58,432 nucleotides of DNA from Ardenticatenales bacterium (lineage in GTDB: Bacteria; Chloroflexota; Anaerolineae; Promineifilales; Promineifilaceae), in the NCBI GenBank assembly GCA_020634575.1, contig JACKBM010000043.1, positions 1-58,432 of the forward strand. The letters run 5' to 3'. The notes below the pieces were generated by a model. The model searched no databases. It was not told the DNA's origin and worked only from the letters and a program-made list of their open reading frames with translations. Shown here piece by piece: positions 44,438 to 53,648 of this stretch. Numbering within the stretch: the stretch's first letter is position 1; each line of letters starts with the position of its first letter. The position numbers and the translations under genes were made by a program.

Positions 44438-45172
44438 TTAAGTGGTTCCTGTTTTTAGCTGAATGCTTTCGGAGCTGAAGTAATGCCGGAAGTTGAGCGC
44501 CTTCGCTACGCCGACTGATCCAGAATTTTGCGTGTCACAGCGATATTGAGCGATGATGTCGTTGGCGATGGACCAGCGACATAGCGCCCCCACCACCAGT
44601 TTGGCCAGGCCTAATTTGCGAAAACCGGCATGGGTCAAAACGCCAATATCCAGGAATCCAGAAAGGCGATAACCACTGGCGGCCGCGACCATCTGATCGC
44701 CGCGGAAACAGCCAAACGCAATCTCATGGTCAACCTCAACATACCCTTCGTCCACTTCTGCGGGCGTACAGTTTTGATGAAGGGTTGCAAGCGCCTCCCG
44801 ATCAGCCAATGTCAACTGGCGCACGTTGAATGAAGGGGGCGTCGGCAAATTGGGCAACTCGTCCGGACGCAGATAATGCAACAACCCAACATCATGTGAT
44901 TCAATGGCGTTGGCACCTAACACACCCCGCACATTTTCGCCAGCGATAGATGCGTCACGCGGCTGCCTGGCGATGACGGCGTTTACTGAGGCGCTGCACG
45001 CTGGATCAAACAATACAAACGTGTGTTTGCCAATATGCCAGAGAATAAGCAGACGCTGACCCGCATATTTCTCATCCGGCAACAGCGTTGTACCACTCTG
45101 CATCAATCTGTCTACAGGGCATCCAAATCGACTCGCCCAATTATTGAGGACAACGTCGTCAAAACTGGGCAT
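44438..45172 (-). CDS. GNAT-family N-acetyltransferase
   Basis: A 244-residue protein with a divergent N-terminal half and a C-terminal GNAT domain (about 135-244). FNVRQLTLADREALATLHQNCTPAEVDEGYV, then ASGYRLSGFLDIGVLTHAGFRKLGLAKLVVGALCRWSI carries the acetyl-CoA loop in altered form (GFRKLGLA instead of RGKGIG). The substrate is unknown. ATG 45172 overlaps the 3' end of the threonine aldolase gene by 14 bases, so translation is likely coupled. Confidence 0.75.
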   Translation of the reverse strand: MPSFDDVVLNNWASRFGCPVDRLMQSGTTLLPDEKYAGQRLLILWHIGKHTFVLFDPACSASVNAVIARQPRDASIAGENVRGVLGANAIESHDVGLLHYLRPDELPNLPTPPSFNVRQLTLADREALATLHQNCTPAEVDEGYVEVDHEIAFGCFRGDQMVAAASGYRLSGFLDIGVLTHAGFRKLGLAKLVVGALCRWSIANDIIAQYRCDTQNSGSVGVAKALNFRHYFSSESIQLKTGTT

Positions 45173-46217
45173 CAATCATCTCACTCACAACTGCCAGGAT
45201 AATCTCCCCGGCCTCATCAATCTGTGCTGCCGAAACATCCATGTGCGTCACCGCCCGTAAACGCTGCCGCCCCACAGTGCTGACGTTGAGGCCCATCTCC
45301 TCCAGGCGAGCGGCAACGGCAGCGGCTGTCAATGCGGTATCCACCAGATCGAAGATGACGATATTGGTCTCGACATGGTCCACATTCAGAGCCAGATGGT
45401 CGTGGGCGCTCAGGGACTGGGCCAGGCGACGGGCATTGCCATGATCCTCAGCCAGTCGCTCAACATGATGCTCAAACGCATAGAGGCCGGCTGCCGCCAT
45501 CATGCCGGCCTGGCGCATGGCACCACCCAACCGATGTTTCCAGCCCCAGGCCCGGTCGATAAAGTCGGCTGAACCGGCCAGGACCCCACCAAACGGGCAA
45601 CCCAGTCCTTTGGTCAGATCCACCCAGACGCTGTCCAGATCAGCACAAAACTCGCGCGCCGGCACGCCACTGGCCACAACGGCATTCATCAGCCGAGCGC
45701 CATCCATATGCAGCGCCAGCTTGTTGGCCCGGGCCGTTTCGGCCACACCACGAATCGTGGCCAGAGGCCAGACGGTGCCGCCGCTGAAGTTGGCTGTCTG
45801 TTCGATTGAAACCAAACGCGCGCGCGGCGTATAACGGCTGCGGGCCAAAATGGCCTCATTCAGCTCCGCGCCAGTGAAAACGCCGCGCTCACCGGTCAGC
45901 GGATGAACGCTTGCCCCGGCCAGCGCCGCCGGTCCACCAGCCTCGGAAATGTAGATGTGCGCTTTCTGGTCACAATAAATGCCGTCACCACGCTCACAAT
46001 GGACCAGGATGGCAATCTCATTACACATTGTGCCGGAGGGCAGGAAGATGGCGGCCTCCTTGCCCAATAGGTCAGTGACCAGTGCGCAGAGCTGATTGAC
46101 GCTCGGGTCCATCCCCTTCTGCTCATCGCCCACCGGCGCCGCCAGCATCGCCTCGCGCATCGCCAACGACGGCCGCGTCTGCGTATCACTATACAGGTTA
46201 ATCCGTCCCTCAATCAC
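45159..46217 (-). CDS. ltaE: low-specificity threonine aldolase
   Basis: A 352-residue fold-type I PLP enzyme. It starts IEGRINLYSDTQTRPSLAMREAM, the usual N-terminus. ALHMDGARLMNAVV has the PLP-pyridine Asp, and DSVWVDLTKGLGCPFGGVLAGS the Schiff-base Lys. HRLGGAMRQAGMMAAAGLYA is also characteristic. It splits threonine or allo-threonine to glycine and acetaldehyde. GTG 46217 is chosen because GGAGG lies 5 bases before it; a TTG at 46229 would fall upstream of that site. Followed by the GNAT gene, it forms a two-gene operon. Confidence 0.9.
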   Translation of the reverse strand: MIEGRINLYSDTQTRPSLAMREAMLAAPVGDEQKGMDPSVNQLCALVTDLLGKEAAIFLPSGTMCNEIAILVHCERGDGIYCDQKAHIYISEAGGPAALAGASVHPLTGERGVFTGAELNEAILARSRYTPRARLVSIEQTANFSGGTVWPLATIRGVAETARANKLALHMDGARLMNAVVASGVPAREFCADLDSVWVDLTKGLGCPFGGVLAGSADFIDRAWGWKHRLGGAMRQAGMMAAAGLYAFEHHVERLAEDHGNARRLAQSLSAHDHLALNVDHVETNIVIFDLVDTALTAAAVAARLEEMGLNVSTVGRQRLRAVTHMDVSAAQIDEAGEIILAVVSEMIDAQF

Positions 46218-46233
46218 ATAAGCCTCCAAAGAG

Positions 46234-46328
46234 TTTTGCCGCAGATTTCACAGATTAGGGGATTTTTTCTCGCACAGATTCAGGGAACTTCTTCATAATC
46301 TGTGAAATCTGCGCAATCTGCGGCAAAA
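46234..46328. repeat. 95-bp inverted repeat filling the gap upstream of the threonine aldolase gene
   Basis: TTTTGCCGCAGATTTCACAGATTA (46234-46257) pairs with 46295-46328 through 17 perfect bases plus GGCAAAA, interrupted by a 9-base duplication (GCAATCTGC). It occupies almost the whole intergenic region between two minus-strand genes. A related fragment (CTGATTGCGCAGATTTAGGG) stands at about 58365-58384. Confidence 0.6.
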
Positions 46329-46331
46329 AAC

Positions 46332-47666
46332 CTAATCCACGTACTCGTCTGCGAGGGTCAGGGCGGTGTCGAGCATGTCGAGCCCTTCCTGGATCTGGGC
46401 CTCGTCGATGACCAGCGGCGGCGTGCAGAAGATCCAATCCCATTTGACGAAGGTACTCATACCATCTTGAACGAGGGATTTGGCGACCTTTTGCATCGGT
46501 TCGGAGGCGGGCTTGTTGAAACCGCTGATGGGCTCGCGCGTCTCCCGGTTTTTGACCAGCTCGATAATCTGATGGAGCCCCTCACCGCGGATGTCGCCCA
46601 CACTGGGATGGCGCTCGGCCAGGTCGACCAGGCCGGCGCGCAGGACTTTGCCCATCTTCGCCGACCGCTCAATCAGATTCTGCTCCTTGTACACTTCGAG
46701 ATTGGCGATGCCGGCGGCGCACCCCAGCGCATGGGCGGAGTAGGTCAGGCCGGCCCAGAGCACATTGTCCTCAAAATGGTCAGCGATGGCGTCAGAAACG
46801 GCGACGGCGCCCATCGGCACATAACCGCTGGTCAGCCCTTTGGCCATCACCATCAGGTCCGGTTTGGCGTACGGGTAATGGTCGATGCCAAACCATTTGC
46901 CGGTCCGGCCGAAGCCGCTCATGACCTCATCCACAATCAGCAAAATGCCATATTTCTGGCACAGGTTGGCAATGCCGCGCCAGTAAACCTCGCCACCCTG
47001 AATAATACCGCTGGTGCCGTTGTACCCTTCCAGCAGAAACGCGGCGATGCTCTCCGGCCCTTCGTAGAGAATGGTCTCTTCATACTGATCGATGAGGGCC
47101 TGATCGCCCTCGTCGCGGCTGCGGCCCCGGTAGAGCGGGCTGCGGTAGGCGTAGGGGTCGTGAATGTGCACGATCCAGGGGACGCCGGGCTCATTGGCCA
47201 GACGGCGCGGGTCGCCACCAGCCGTCATAGCGCCAAATGTACCGCCATGGTAGGCGCGATAGCGGGAGAGAACTTTCTGCCGGCCGGTATACAGCCGGGC
47301 CATCTTCATGGCGTTCTCGATGGCATCCGCGCCGCCGAGGGTGAAGAAGCTTTTGTTGAGACCGGCCGGTGTCACCTCCGCCAGCATCTCGCCCAGGCGG
47401 GCCCGCGGCTCAGTCGCCAGGCTGGGCATGGCGTAGGTCAGCTTTGCCGCCTGTTCCTGAATCGCCTTGATGACATGCTGGTTATTGTGGCCGATGTTGA
47501 CATTGACCAGTTGCGACGACCAGTCGATGTACCGTTTGCCTTCTGCATCCCAAAAATAAACCCCATCAGCATGGTCAACCGTGACCGGGTTCCAGGCGCC
47601 CTGCTTTTGCCACGAAGCCAGGGTAAATTGCTTATTGCGAGCGGATAATTCTGCATTCTTACTCAT
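46332..47666 (-). CDS. class III aminotransferase (taurine--pyruvate-type)
   Basis: A 444-residue PLP enzyme of the omega-aminotransferase group. VYFWDAEGKRYIDWSSQLVNVNIGH is the N-terminal block, FFTLGGADAIENAMKMAR the phosphate-binding loop, LIVDEVMSGFGRTGKWFG the PLP Asp region and VMAKGLTSGYVPMGAVAVSD the Schiff-base Lys. The overall pattern is closest to taurine:pyruvate and related amine:pyruvate transaminases, though GABA or putrescine could be donors. The C-terminal KWDWIFCTPPLVIDEAQI is intact. It fits a theme of amine and osmolyte breakdown. Confidence 0.88.
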   Translation of the reverse strand: MSKNAELSARNKQFTLASWQKQGAWNPVTVDHADGVYFWDAEGKRYIDWSSQLVNVNIGHNNQHVIKAIQEQAAKLTYAMPSLATEPRARLGEMLAEVTPAGLNKSFFTLGGADAIENAMKMARLYTGRQKVLSRYRAYHGGTFGAMTAGGDPRRLANEPGVPWIVHIHDPYAYRSPLYRGRSRDEGDQALIDQYEETILYEGPESIAAFLLEGYNGTSGIIQGGEVYWRGIANLCQKYGILLIVDEVMSGFGRTGKWFGIDHYPYAKPDLMVMAKGLTSGYVPMGAVAVSDAIADHFEDNVLWAGLTYSAHALGCAAGIANLEVYKEQNLIERSAKMGKVLRAGLVDLAERHPSVGDIRGEGLHQIIELVKNRETREPISGFNKPASEPMQKVAKSLVQDGMSTFVKWDWIFCTPPLVIDEAQIQEGLDMLDTALTLADEYVD

Positions 47667-47743
47667 GGAAAAATCCTTTTTGTTATCAGGAGAATAATCG
47701 GATCATGATATCTGGCTGGCTATTATAGCAGCGCCGCCCCTGT

Positions 47744-48523
47744 CTAGCCGTAGGCCAGGGCCAGCACCAGCAAGAAGCCCCAAACCATCTCAGCCACCCC
47801 AATCCGGGGGACGGATACTGCCAGGCGCCAGGGCGACAAACCCCACAGTGAGCGCAGCAGTAGCAAACTCAGGATGACAACCGTCGCCCAGTTCAGGTAG
47901 CCCGCCAGACGAACGACAAGGACCAGGATGAGTGCCAGCAGGTGCAAGCTGTGGACCGGCCAGACTATGGCTCCCCGCTCTTTATCCAGGTTTAAGCGAG
48001 CCCGAACATAGAAGATCGAGGGGGCGGAGCGACCGGCCAGCGCCAGCCAGAACGCATACGCCTGCCCTACCTCCGCGTCTCCCAGCAGCAGAATAACCGC
48101 GACGACACCGGCAAAGGCGATGGGGGCGGCCAGTTCGGCCTGCCAGGTGCGGCCCACACGCCGCCAATCGTAATAGATAAAGACAAGCCCGAAGGGAATA
48201 GCAATCAACAACGGGGTCAGGTACTCCCAACCACCAAGCCAGACAGTGCCCAGCAGGGCCAACAACGAGACCATGCCATATCCAGCCGAAAATTGCCAGG
48301 CCAGCCGCTTACGCTCTTGCCTTCTGGCCAGCAGATAGCTGCGCAGGGGCCAGCGCAGCAAAAAGGCCGCGAATGCCGCCACGCTGAACAGAAGCCCGGG
48401 CCAGCTTGGCAAGGTCAGCATACCGGCCAGAATCGGTTCCAGCGTTAATCCCCAGCTACCATGCTCTGCGGGCAAAGCAATTGCCTTCCAGGCCGCTCGC
48501 CCCGGTTTGCCATTCTCACTCAT
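47744..48523 (-). CDS. YwiC-like integral membrane protein
   Basis: A 259-residue protein with about 7-8 hydrophobic segments. The opening ALPAEHGSWGLTLEPILAGML is the YwiC-family signature (PxEHGxW near TM1). R/K-rich loops lie between helices (RSYLLARRQERKRLAW). The family's function is unknown; in some bacteria it sits near nitrate-respiration genes, which are not seen here. It is monocistronic. Confidence 0.85.
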   Translation of the reverse strand: MSENGKPGRAAWKAIALPAEHGSWGLTLEPILAGMLTLPSWPGLLFSVAAFAAFLLRWPLRSYLLARRQERKRLAWQFSAGYGMVSLLALLGTVWLGGWEYLTPLLIAIPFGLVFIYYDWRRVGRTWQAELAAPIAFAGVVAVILLLGDAEVGQAYAFWLALAGRSAPSIFYVRARLNLDKERGAIVWPVHSLHLLALILVLVVRLAGYLNWATVVILSLLLLRSLWGLSPWRLAVSVPRIGVAEMVWGFLLVLALAYG

Positions 48524-48618
48524 ACTGTGTCACAATCTTTCTTTGAAATTTTACCCAACATTGGCTATGCGAATAGCCTGGTCGGGCTGTATGCCCCAGT
48601 TAACTCAGGGAGGTGTCC

Positions 48619-49005
48619 ATGTCAACCCAAACAATCCCCGCCAAAGCGCCGGCGCGCCTGTTACAGGAGCGCAACATCTGGCTGGCGACCAACCGGCCGG
48701 ATGGTCGCCCTCATCTTACCCCGATCTGGTTCGTTTGGCAGGAGGACAAAATCTTTATCTGCATGAAACCAGACAGCGTCAAAGCCCGCAATCTGGCTGC
48801 GAATAACGCGGTTGCCCTCTCCCTGGAAGATGGCTCCGATGTCGTCATCTGCGAAGGCACGGCCGAATATGTCGCGCCCCCCTGGTCCCCGGCGCTCATG
48901 GCCGCATTCAAGGCCAAGTACAACTGGCAAATTGACGAAGACAAAGATTATGGCCATGTCATGGCTATCACACCGCAAAAGTGGCTGAGTTGGGGACCTG
49001 CCTGA
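48619..49005 (+). CDS. PPOx-class (F420/FMN-binding) split-barrel protein
   Basis: A 128-residue pyridoxamine-phosphate-oxidase-like protein. LLQERNIWLATNRPDGRPHLTPIWFVWQEDKIFICMKPDSVKARNLAANNAVALSLEDGSDVVICEGTAE covers the split-barrel core with the cofactor-phosphate contacts. Such proteins bind FMN, F420 or haem; the TPIWFVW motif is frequent in F420-type members. ATG 48619 is 5 bases after GGGAGG; an in-frame GTG at 48613 overlaps that site. Confidence 0.87.
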   Translation: MSTQTIPAKAPARLLQERNIWLATNRPDGRPHLTPIWFVWQEDKIFICMKPDSVKARNLAANNAVALSLEDGSDVVICEGTAEYVAPPWSPALMAAFKAKYNWQIDEDKDYGHVMAITPQKWLSWGPA

Positions 49006-49083
49006 GCCGCTTTGTGATAGAATTCGCGGCTGCCGACAATTAACCCTATGGGCATCCTGCCCCATTCCGAGCTGATAGAAACA

Positions 49084-50244
49084 ATGAAATTTGCCAAGCG
49101 ACTTGAATCACAAAAAAACGTCCACTGGGCCACCGTACGCGCCCTGATCATGGAAAAGGCCAAAGATGGTGGCGACATCATCATGCTGGCCTCCGGCGAC
49201 CCTGATTCGCCCACCCCGGATCACATCGTCGAAACATTGCGCGAAGCGGCCCAGGATCCGACCTACCATCGCTACCCGTTCAGCTTTCAGACCGACCTGC
49301 ACAGCGCCGTCGCCAGTTATTACAAAGCACGCTTTGGCGTCACCCTGAACCCGGCAACTGAAGTGCGCATGACGGCTGGCTCGCAGGCTGCCATCGGCGA
49401 CGCCGGTCTGGCCCTGTTGGAACCGGGCGACATTGCCCTGGTCACCGATCCGGCCTATGGCAGCTACTCCCGGGCCACCGAGTTCGCCGGCGCCGAGGTA
49501 CATTGGCTGCCCATCGGCGAAGAAAACGGTTATCTACCCGACCTGAAAACCATCCCGGCCGCTGTTCTGGCCAAAACGCGCGTCCTCTGGATCGGCTACC
49601 CGCATAACCCGACCGGCGCCATCGCCCCACTTTCCTTCTTTGAGGAAGTTGTCGCCTTCGCCAGGGCCAACGACATCATCGTCGTCCATGACAACGCCTA
49701 TGCCGACATCTGTTACGACGGCTATCAGGCGCCCAGCTTCCTGGCTGTTGAGGGCGCCAAAGAAGTGGGTATCGAGCTCAATACATTGAGCAAATCGCAC
49801 AACATGGCCGGTTGGCGCGTCGGCATGGCAGTGGGCAACGCTGCTGTGATCCAGGCGCTCAACATGGTTGGCGCCAACAATACGATGGGGTTGTTCGGCC
49901 CCGTGCAGCTCGCCGCCGTCGAGGCGCTTACCGCCGACCAGAGCTGGCTGGCCGAACGCAATGCGATGTACCAGCGCCGCCGCGATATCGTCGTTGAAGG
50001 CTTGCGCCGGGCTGGTCTTGCGCCGATGGAGCCTAAAGCGACGCTCTACGTCTGGGCCCGGCTGCCGGAAGGCTATGATGATTCCTTTGCCTTCAGCAAA
50101 AAGGTGCTCCAGGAAGCCGATGTCTGGATGACTTCAGGCAACTTCTTCGGCGACAACGGTAACAACTACATCCGTGTCACCCTCACCGTCCCCGATGAGC
50201 GCCTCCAGGAGGCGATGGACCGCCTGAACCAGCTCAAATTGTAA
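49084..50244 (+). CDS. class I/II aminotransferase (LL-diaminopimelate aminotransferase-like)
   Basis: A 386-residue PLP enzyme. MKFAKRLESQKNVHWATVRALIMEKAKDGGDIIMLASGDPDSPTP is the typical N-terminus, which is why I prefer ATG 49084 to ATG 49048. LWIGYPHNPTGAIAPL and IVVHDNAYADICYDG are cofactor-binding segments, and NTLSKSHNMAGWRVGMAVG holds the PLP Lys. It resembles DapL-type and alanine/aspartate aminotransferases. The substrate is uncertain. It ends in a bidirectional terminator shared with the membrane glycosyltransferase gene. Confidence 0.88.
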   Translation: MKFAKRLESQKNVHWATVRALIMEKAKDGGDIIMLASGDPDSPTPDHIVETLREAAQDPTYHRYPFSFQTDLHSAVASYYKARFGVTLNPATEVRMTAGSQAAIGDAGLALLEPGDIALVTDPAYGSYSRATEFAGAEVHWLPIGEENGYLPDLKTIPAAVLAKTRVLWIGYPHNPTGAIAPLSFFEEVVAFARANDIIVVHDNAYADICYDGYQAPSFLAVEGAKEVGIELNTLSKSHNMAGWRVGMAVGNAAVIQALNMVGANNTMGLFGPVQLAAVEALTADQSWLAERNAMYQRRRDIVVEGLRRAGLAPMEPKATLYVWARLPEGYDDSFAFSKKVLQEADVWMTSGNFFGDNGNNYIRVTLTVPDERLQEAMDRLNQLKL

Positions 50245-50262
50245 ATTCACGACGCTTAAAAA

Positions 50263-50289
50263 GGCCCGGCTGCCGTTGGGCGCCGGGCC
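50263..50289. terminator. bidirectional intrinsic terminator
   Basis: GGCCCGGC (50263-50270) and GCCGGGCC (50282-50289) form a perfect 8-bp G+C stem with an 11-base loop. Read on the minus strand it is followed by TTTTT, ending the glycosyltransferase transcript. On the plus strand it is preceded by an A-run and followed by GCTTCTGTCCT, so it can also serve the aminotransferase gene. Confidence 0.75.
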
Positions 50290-50310
50290 GCTTCTGTCCT
50301 CAGCCAGCCA

Positions 50311-52374
50311 TCATCTCACAGCCGGAAAAGTGCGTACAAGATAAGTTGTATCAGGCGAATCTTGCCGGCCGATTCTCGCCAGTTCTGGCCAGAGGTACTG
50401 CCCGACCAGCAAGCTGAATTCCCCTGACGGCAACTCGGCTGGCAGCTGGAAATAAAATCGAGTCACCAACTGATCGCCTACTTGCCAGTAAATGCTCTCG
50501 ACTGCCGGTGCATCATCCTGAGTCAGAATGGCGCCCTCACTGTCCAGCAGATGATTAAAAAAGTGGTAATGCCCGGGCGCCGGCACAGCGTCAACGCGCC
50601 AGGTGTATGTTGCGGTCAGCAGGCTGCCGGCGACAAACTCACCTTCCACTTCCGTGGTCAGCAGCGACAGCCCATTCTCCCAGCGGGCGCTTACCTCGTC
50701 CGGCGCAGCCGCGCCATCAACCAGAATGAAACGCCATACTTCGCTGCCAGCTTGAATCGTTTGCCCCAAGGGTTGACCCGATGTGGCTAACCAGCCGTCA
50801 GCAATCGTATCGCGTACGGTCATATAGATTGAGCAATCGGCCGGAATAATGTAGCCGCGCTGGCCATCCACATAACGGACCGGCGTCGGGCTGAGGAACT
50901 GCTCCATAACGCCGAGTGAAGCTTGCTCAACCGTGCCACCCTCCGCCAAAATCGTCAGATCACACGCCGGATTCTGCCGCAACGTCGTCGTCGCGGTCTG
51001 AATGGCCTGGTCGACTTCCTGCGCCTGTCTGTCCAACACAATCGTGCCATCGGCAACAGCCGCAAACCAGCGCTGGAAAAGACCGGCCTGCCAGAACGAA
51101 AGAAGCAGGATGGGCATCAGCAGAAGTACCGCAACAAAACGACTGAGCCATAACTGCCTCGGGAAACGCTGTTGTTCCCCTGCTACCCAGGTTAATGCCT
51201 GGTCAATCAGCAGGGCGCCAGCAATTGCTGGCGCTGGATAGATGTACAAGAAATAGTAGTTCTGGAGATAGACCGTATGGCGAACATAGAGAAGGATCGG
51301 GACCAGGAACCAGAGCAGTAGAATAATTTGCGTGACATAGCGGGCGTATGCCTTGGTCTCCTGGTGGGTAGACGGCGCTGTCCTCCACCTCAACCATGCA
51401 AACGGTCCCACAGCAACGTATAAAAGTGACAACCAGAACAACAGCCGGGCCCCAAACTCAGCCCAGGCCAGCCCCGGCAGGTCATCGCCAGACAAACCAA
51501 GGACGTGTTCAATGCCATTGCCGGTCGCCAACTCCTGTACCAACAAAAACGAAGCGGCATTGGTTTCTGCCTCGCCGACCCCCAGTGGGTCGCTGTTTTC
51601 CGCCTGCCCGGTAAGCGCTGTGGCCACCGCCCGCAAATCGGCGTAGGCAACCGCCTTCTCGAACTGAATAAATGGCCAGTACAGTAAAAGGGCCACGCCA
51701 GCGCCAAGCAAAAACGGCAATAACAGACGGCGCCAGTCTGAATTTAGCCAGCTACGCCCAAACAACAGGAGGGTCAACCCTGTCACAAAAACCATTACCA
51801 AGCCACTGAGGTGCAGCTGCGTGATGGCGGCCAGCGAAAAGCCCATCAAGACGATATGAAGCGCCCGCTGCCGGTCCAATACAATTGCAATCAGACTAAA
51901 GAGCAGCAGCGTGGCGAAAAAGGGAATGGGATTGGGGTTCCAGATGAAGCGGCTATAATGCACCGCCCAGGGATTAGTAGCCAGGAGCAAGGTCGCCAGG
52001 ATAGCCACCCGCCAGCCGAACAACCAGCGGGCATAAAGTGCCAGGGCCAGGACTGCGCCGAACCCAATAAATCCCAGAAAAAGATGAACGGCCTGGAGCG
52101 CTGACTGGACAAAAAGCGGCGCCGCCAGCAGGTAAACGATGAATGGCGGATTCATGATGCCGGCCGACGACTTGTTAGCCGCCAACGGCAACTCGCCACC
52201 GTTGACGTAACGCATGGCAATATTCAGCAAGATCGACTGGTCGCCACCGACAAAAGCGTAACCAAGCTTATACCAGCGCAAATAGGCCGCCAGCAACAGG
52301 ATCAGGAGCAGAACAACCATGGGCATGAGGTTGCTGCCGGCGCGCTTTTCCCCAGCTGACGCAGTCGATTGCAT
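50311..52374 (-). CDS. GT-C family (GT39/PMT-like) membrane glycosyltransferase
   Basis: A 687-residue protein with about 11 transmembrane segments in the first 430 residues, then an extracytoplasmic C-terminal domain. LRWYKLGYAFVGGDQSILLNIAMRYVNGG after TM1 is the acidic lumenal loop of GT-C enzymes, with an Asp as putative catalytic or metal residue. NPWAVHYSRFIWNPNPIPFFATLLLF matches the ArnT/PMT pattern. It would transfer a sugar from a polyprenyl phosphate to protein or glycan outside the cell. It begins 6 bases after the stop of the flavoprotein gene, so the two share a transcript. Confidence 0.83.
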   Translation of the reverse strand: MQSTASAGEKRAGSNLMPMVVLLLILLLAAYLRWYKLGYAFVGGDQSILLNIAMRYVNGGELPLAANKSSAGIMNPPFIVYLLAAPLFVQSALQAVHLFLGFIGFGAVLALALYARWLFGWRVAILATLLLATNPWAVHYSRFIWNPNPIPFFATLLLFSLIAIVLDRQRALHIVLMGFSLAAITQLHLSGLVMVFVTGLTLLLFGRSWLNSDWRRLLLPFLLGAGVALLLYWPFIQFEKAVAYADLRAVATALTGQAENSDPLGVGEAETNAASFLLVQELATGNGIEHVLGLSGDDLPGLAWAEFGARLLFWLSLLYVAVGPFAWLRWRTAPSTHQETKAYARYVTQIILLLWFLVPILLYVRHTVYLQNYYFLYIYPAPAIAGALLIDQALTWVAGEQQRFPRQLWLSRFVAVLLLMPILLLSFWQAGLFQRWFAAVADGTIVLDRQAQEVDQAIQTATTTLRQNPACDLTILAEGGTVEQASLGVMEQFLSPTPVRYVDGQRGYIIPADCSIYMTVRDTIADGWLATSGQPLGQTIQAGSEVWRFILVDGAAAPDEVSARWENGLSLLTTEVEGEFVAGSLLTATYTWRVDAVPAPGHYHFFNHLLDSEGAILTQDDAPAVESIYWQVGDQLVTRFYFQLPAELPSGEFSLLVGQYLWPELARIGRQDSPDTTYLVRTFPAVR

Positions 52375-52380
52375 AGACGC

Positions 52381-53604
52381 CTAATCCTTACGGCTGCCGT
52401 CGCCAAAATGATCTTTAAGCGGCGCTTCCAGCCATTCGCCCCAGTCGTCAGCAAACTGAAGCCGGAACGGATCACGGTCCAGCGAGGAATTCCAGTTGCC
52501 GGTAACCATCAGATCGGCCGCAAGCTTACCCAGGGCGTCAGAGGGGTGAGCGCCGGTGCCATTGCCACCCGTCAGGACAAAAATCCGGTCATCGTAGGCA
52601 TCCACGAATGGCTTGCCACTGGGTGTGTAACAGACTATGCACGGCTTGGTCTGCCAGCCCAGAACCTCCAGGCCGGGGAACAGATCGCGCAAGAAGGTTT
52701 GCATGGCAATTTTGTGTGCGTCCGTATTGCCGCGCCAGAACCAGTCCCGCATCTGTTCCAACGAAGTAAACAGAACGTCGGAGCGGGTATCACAACCCAT
52801 TTTCAGGTAGTAGCGGCCGTCAGGATAGAGCACCGGGGGAACAAGATAGGGGTCGTTTATCTCCCGGTTGGCGTAGCGGATGCTCATTGGCGGCACGTGG
52901 GCCAGCCGCTCAGCCTCGGCTGCGGTCACCTCAGCCAGAATAGTTGATTCCGGTTTGACGCGCAGAGCGAGGCGGCGCGGCAGCAAATCAAAGCAATTGG
53001 CAAAGGCGCCGGTCGCCAGCAGCACTTTGCGGGCCTGCAGGCGTTCACCACTGTTGGTTATGATCTCAAGGTAGCCATCGCCCGGTTTCAGGCTATGGAC
53101 CTCCTGACGAATAACGGTGGCGCCAGCGTTGATGGCCGCCTGGAGCTGAGCCCGGACCATGTCCCGGGGATTGATGTAGCCGGAGGGGGCGCCTTCGACA
53201 TACACATCCAGACCGGCCGGTGCCCGCAACGGCAAATCCGCCGGCAGCTCTCCCCCGGCATACCGTTTGACACCAGGGATCTCATTTTTGTAAGCGTACT
53301 CAGGCTGGCCGACTGGCACCATGGTGATGAGACCGGCCGGTTCGTAAAAATGCACCCCGCTGGCCGCCTCCAACGGCTGATAATTGGCGATAGAGTCCTG
53401 ATCCAATTGATTCCAGATCTCGTCCGGGCCATTGGCGCTGGCCAGCCGGCCCTGATCATAATGGCTGCTGAAAACCCCATCGTGGGTCGCCCAGGCAACC
53501 GGTTCTGCCGGCCCGATGATCGCCACGCCATCCGCCTGCTCCGCCAGATGGCGCGCCGCCGCCGAACCCATTAAACCTGCCCCAATTACCAGATAGTTAT
53601 ACAT
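52381..53604 (-). CDS. FAD-dependent oxidoreductase (DAO/sarcosine oxidase-like)
   Basis: A 407-residue flavoprotein. It starts MYNYLVIGAGLMGSAAARHLAEQ with the GxGxxG FAD motif; VLLATGAFANCF is the second FAD strand and VFVLTGGNGTGAHPSDALGKLAADLM the C-terminal FAD contact. The fold matches D-amino-acid/sarcosine oxidases. The covalent-FAD Cys of monomeric sarcosine oxidase has a counterpart in KPCIVCYTPSGKPFVDAYD. The substrate is probably an N-methylated or D-amino acid, which is inference. AAAGGAG precedes ATG 53604; a GTG two codons earlier overlaps it. Confidence 0.85.
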   Translation of the reverse strand: MYNYLVIGAGLMGSAAARHLAEQADGVAIIGPAEPVAWATHDGVFSSHYDQGRLASANGPDEIWNQLDQDSIANYQPLEAASGVHFYEPAGLITMVPVGQPEYAYKNEIPGVKRYAGGELPADLPLRAPAGLDVYVEGAPSGYINPRDMVRAQLQAAINAGATVIRQEVHSLKPGDGYLEIITNSGERLQARKVLLATGAFANCFDLLPRRLALRVKPESTILAEVTAAEAERLAHVPPMSIRYANREINDPYLVPPVLYPDGRYYLKMGCDTRSDVLFTSLEQMRDWFWRGNTDAHKIAMQTFLRDLFPGLEVLGWQTKPCIVCYTPSGKPFVDAYDDRIFVLTGGNGTGAHPSDALGKLAADLMVTGNWNSSLDRDPFRLQFADDWGEWLEAPLKDHFGDGSRKD

Positions 53605-53648
53605 GTTCACTCCTTTCTCATTCGCGGGGCAGCAACCCCGGGGTCCAG

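Noticed and set aside
46302..47648. 448-residue plus-strand open frame
   Set aside because: It mirrors the class III aminotransferase on the minus strand and has no recognisable protein features.
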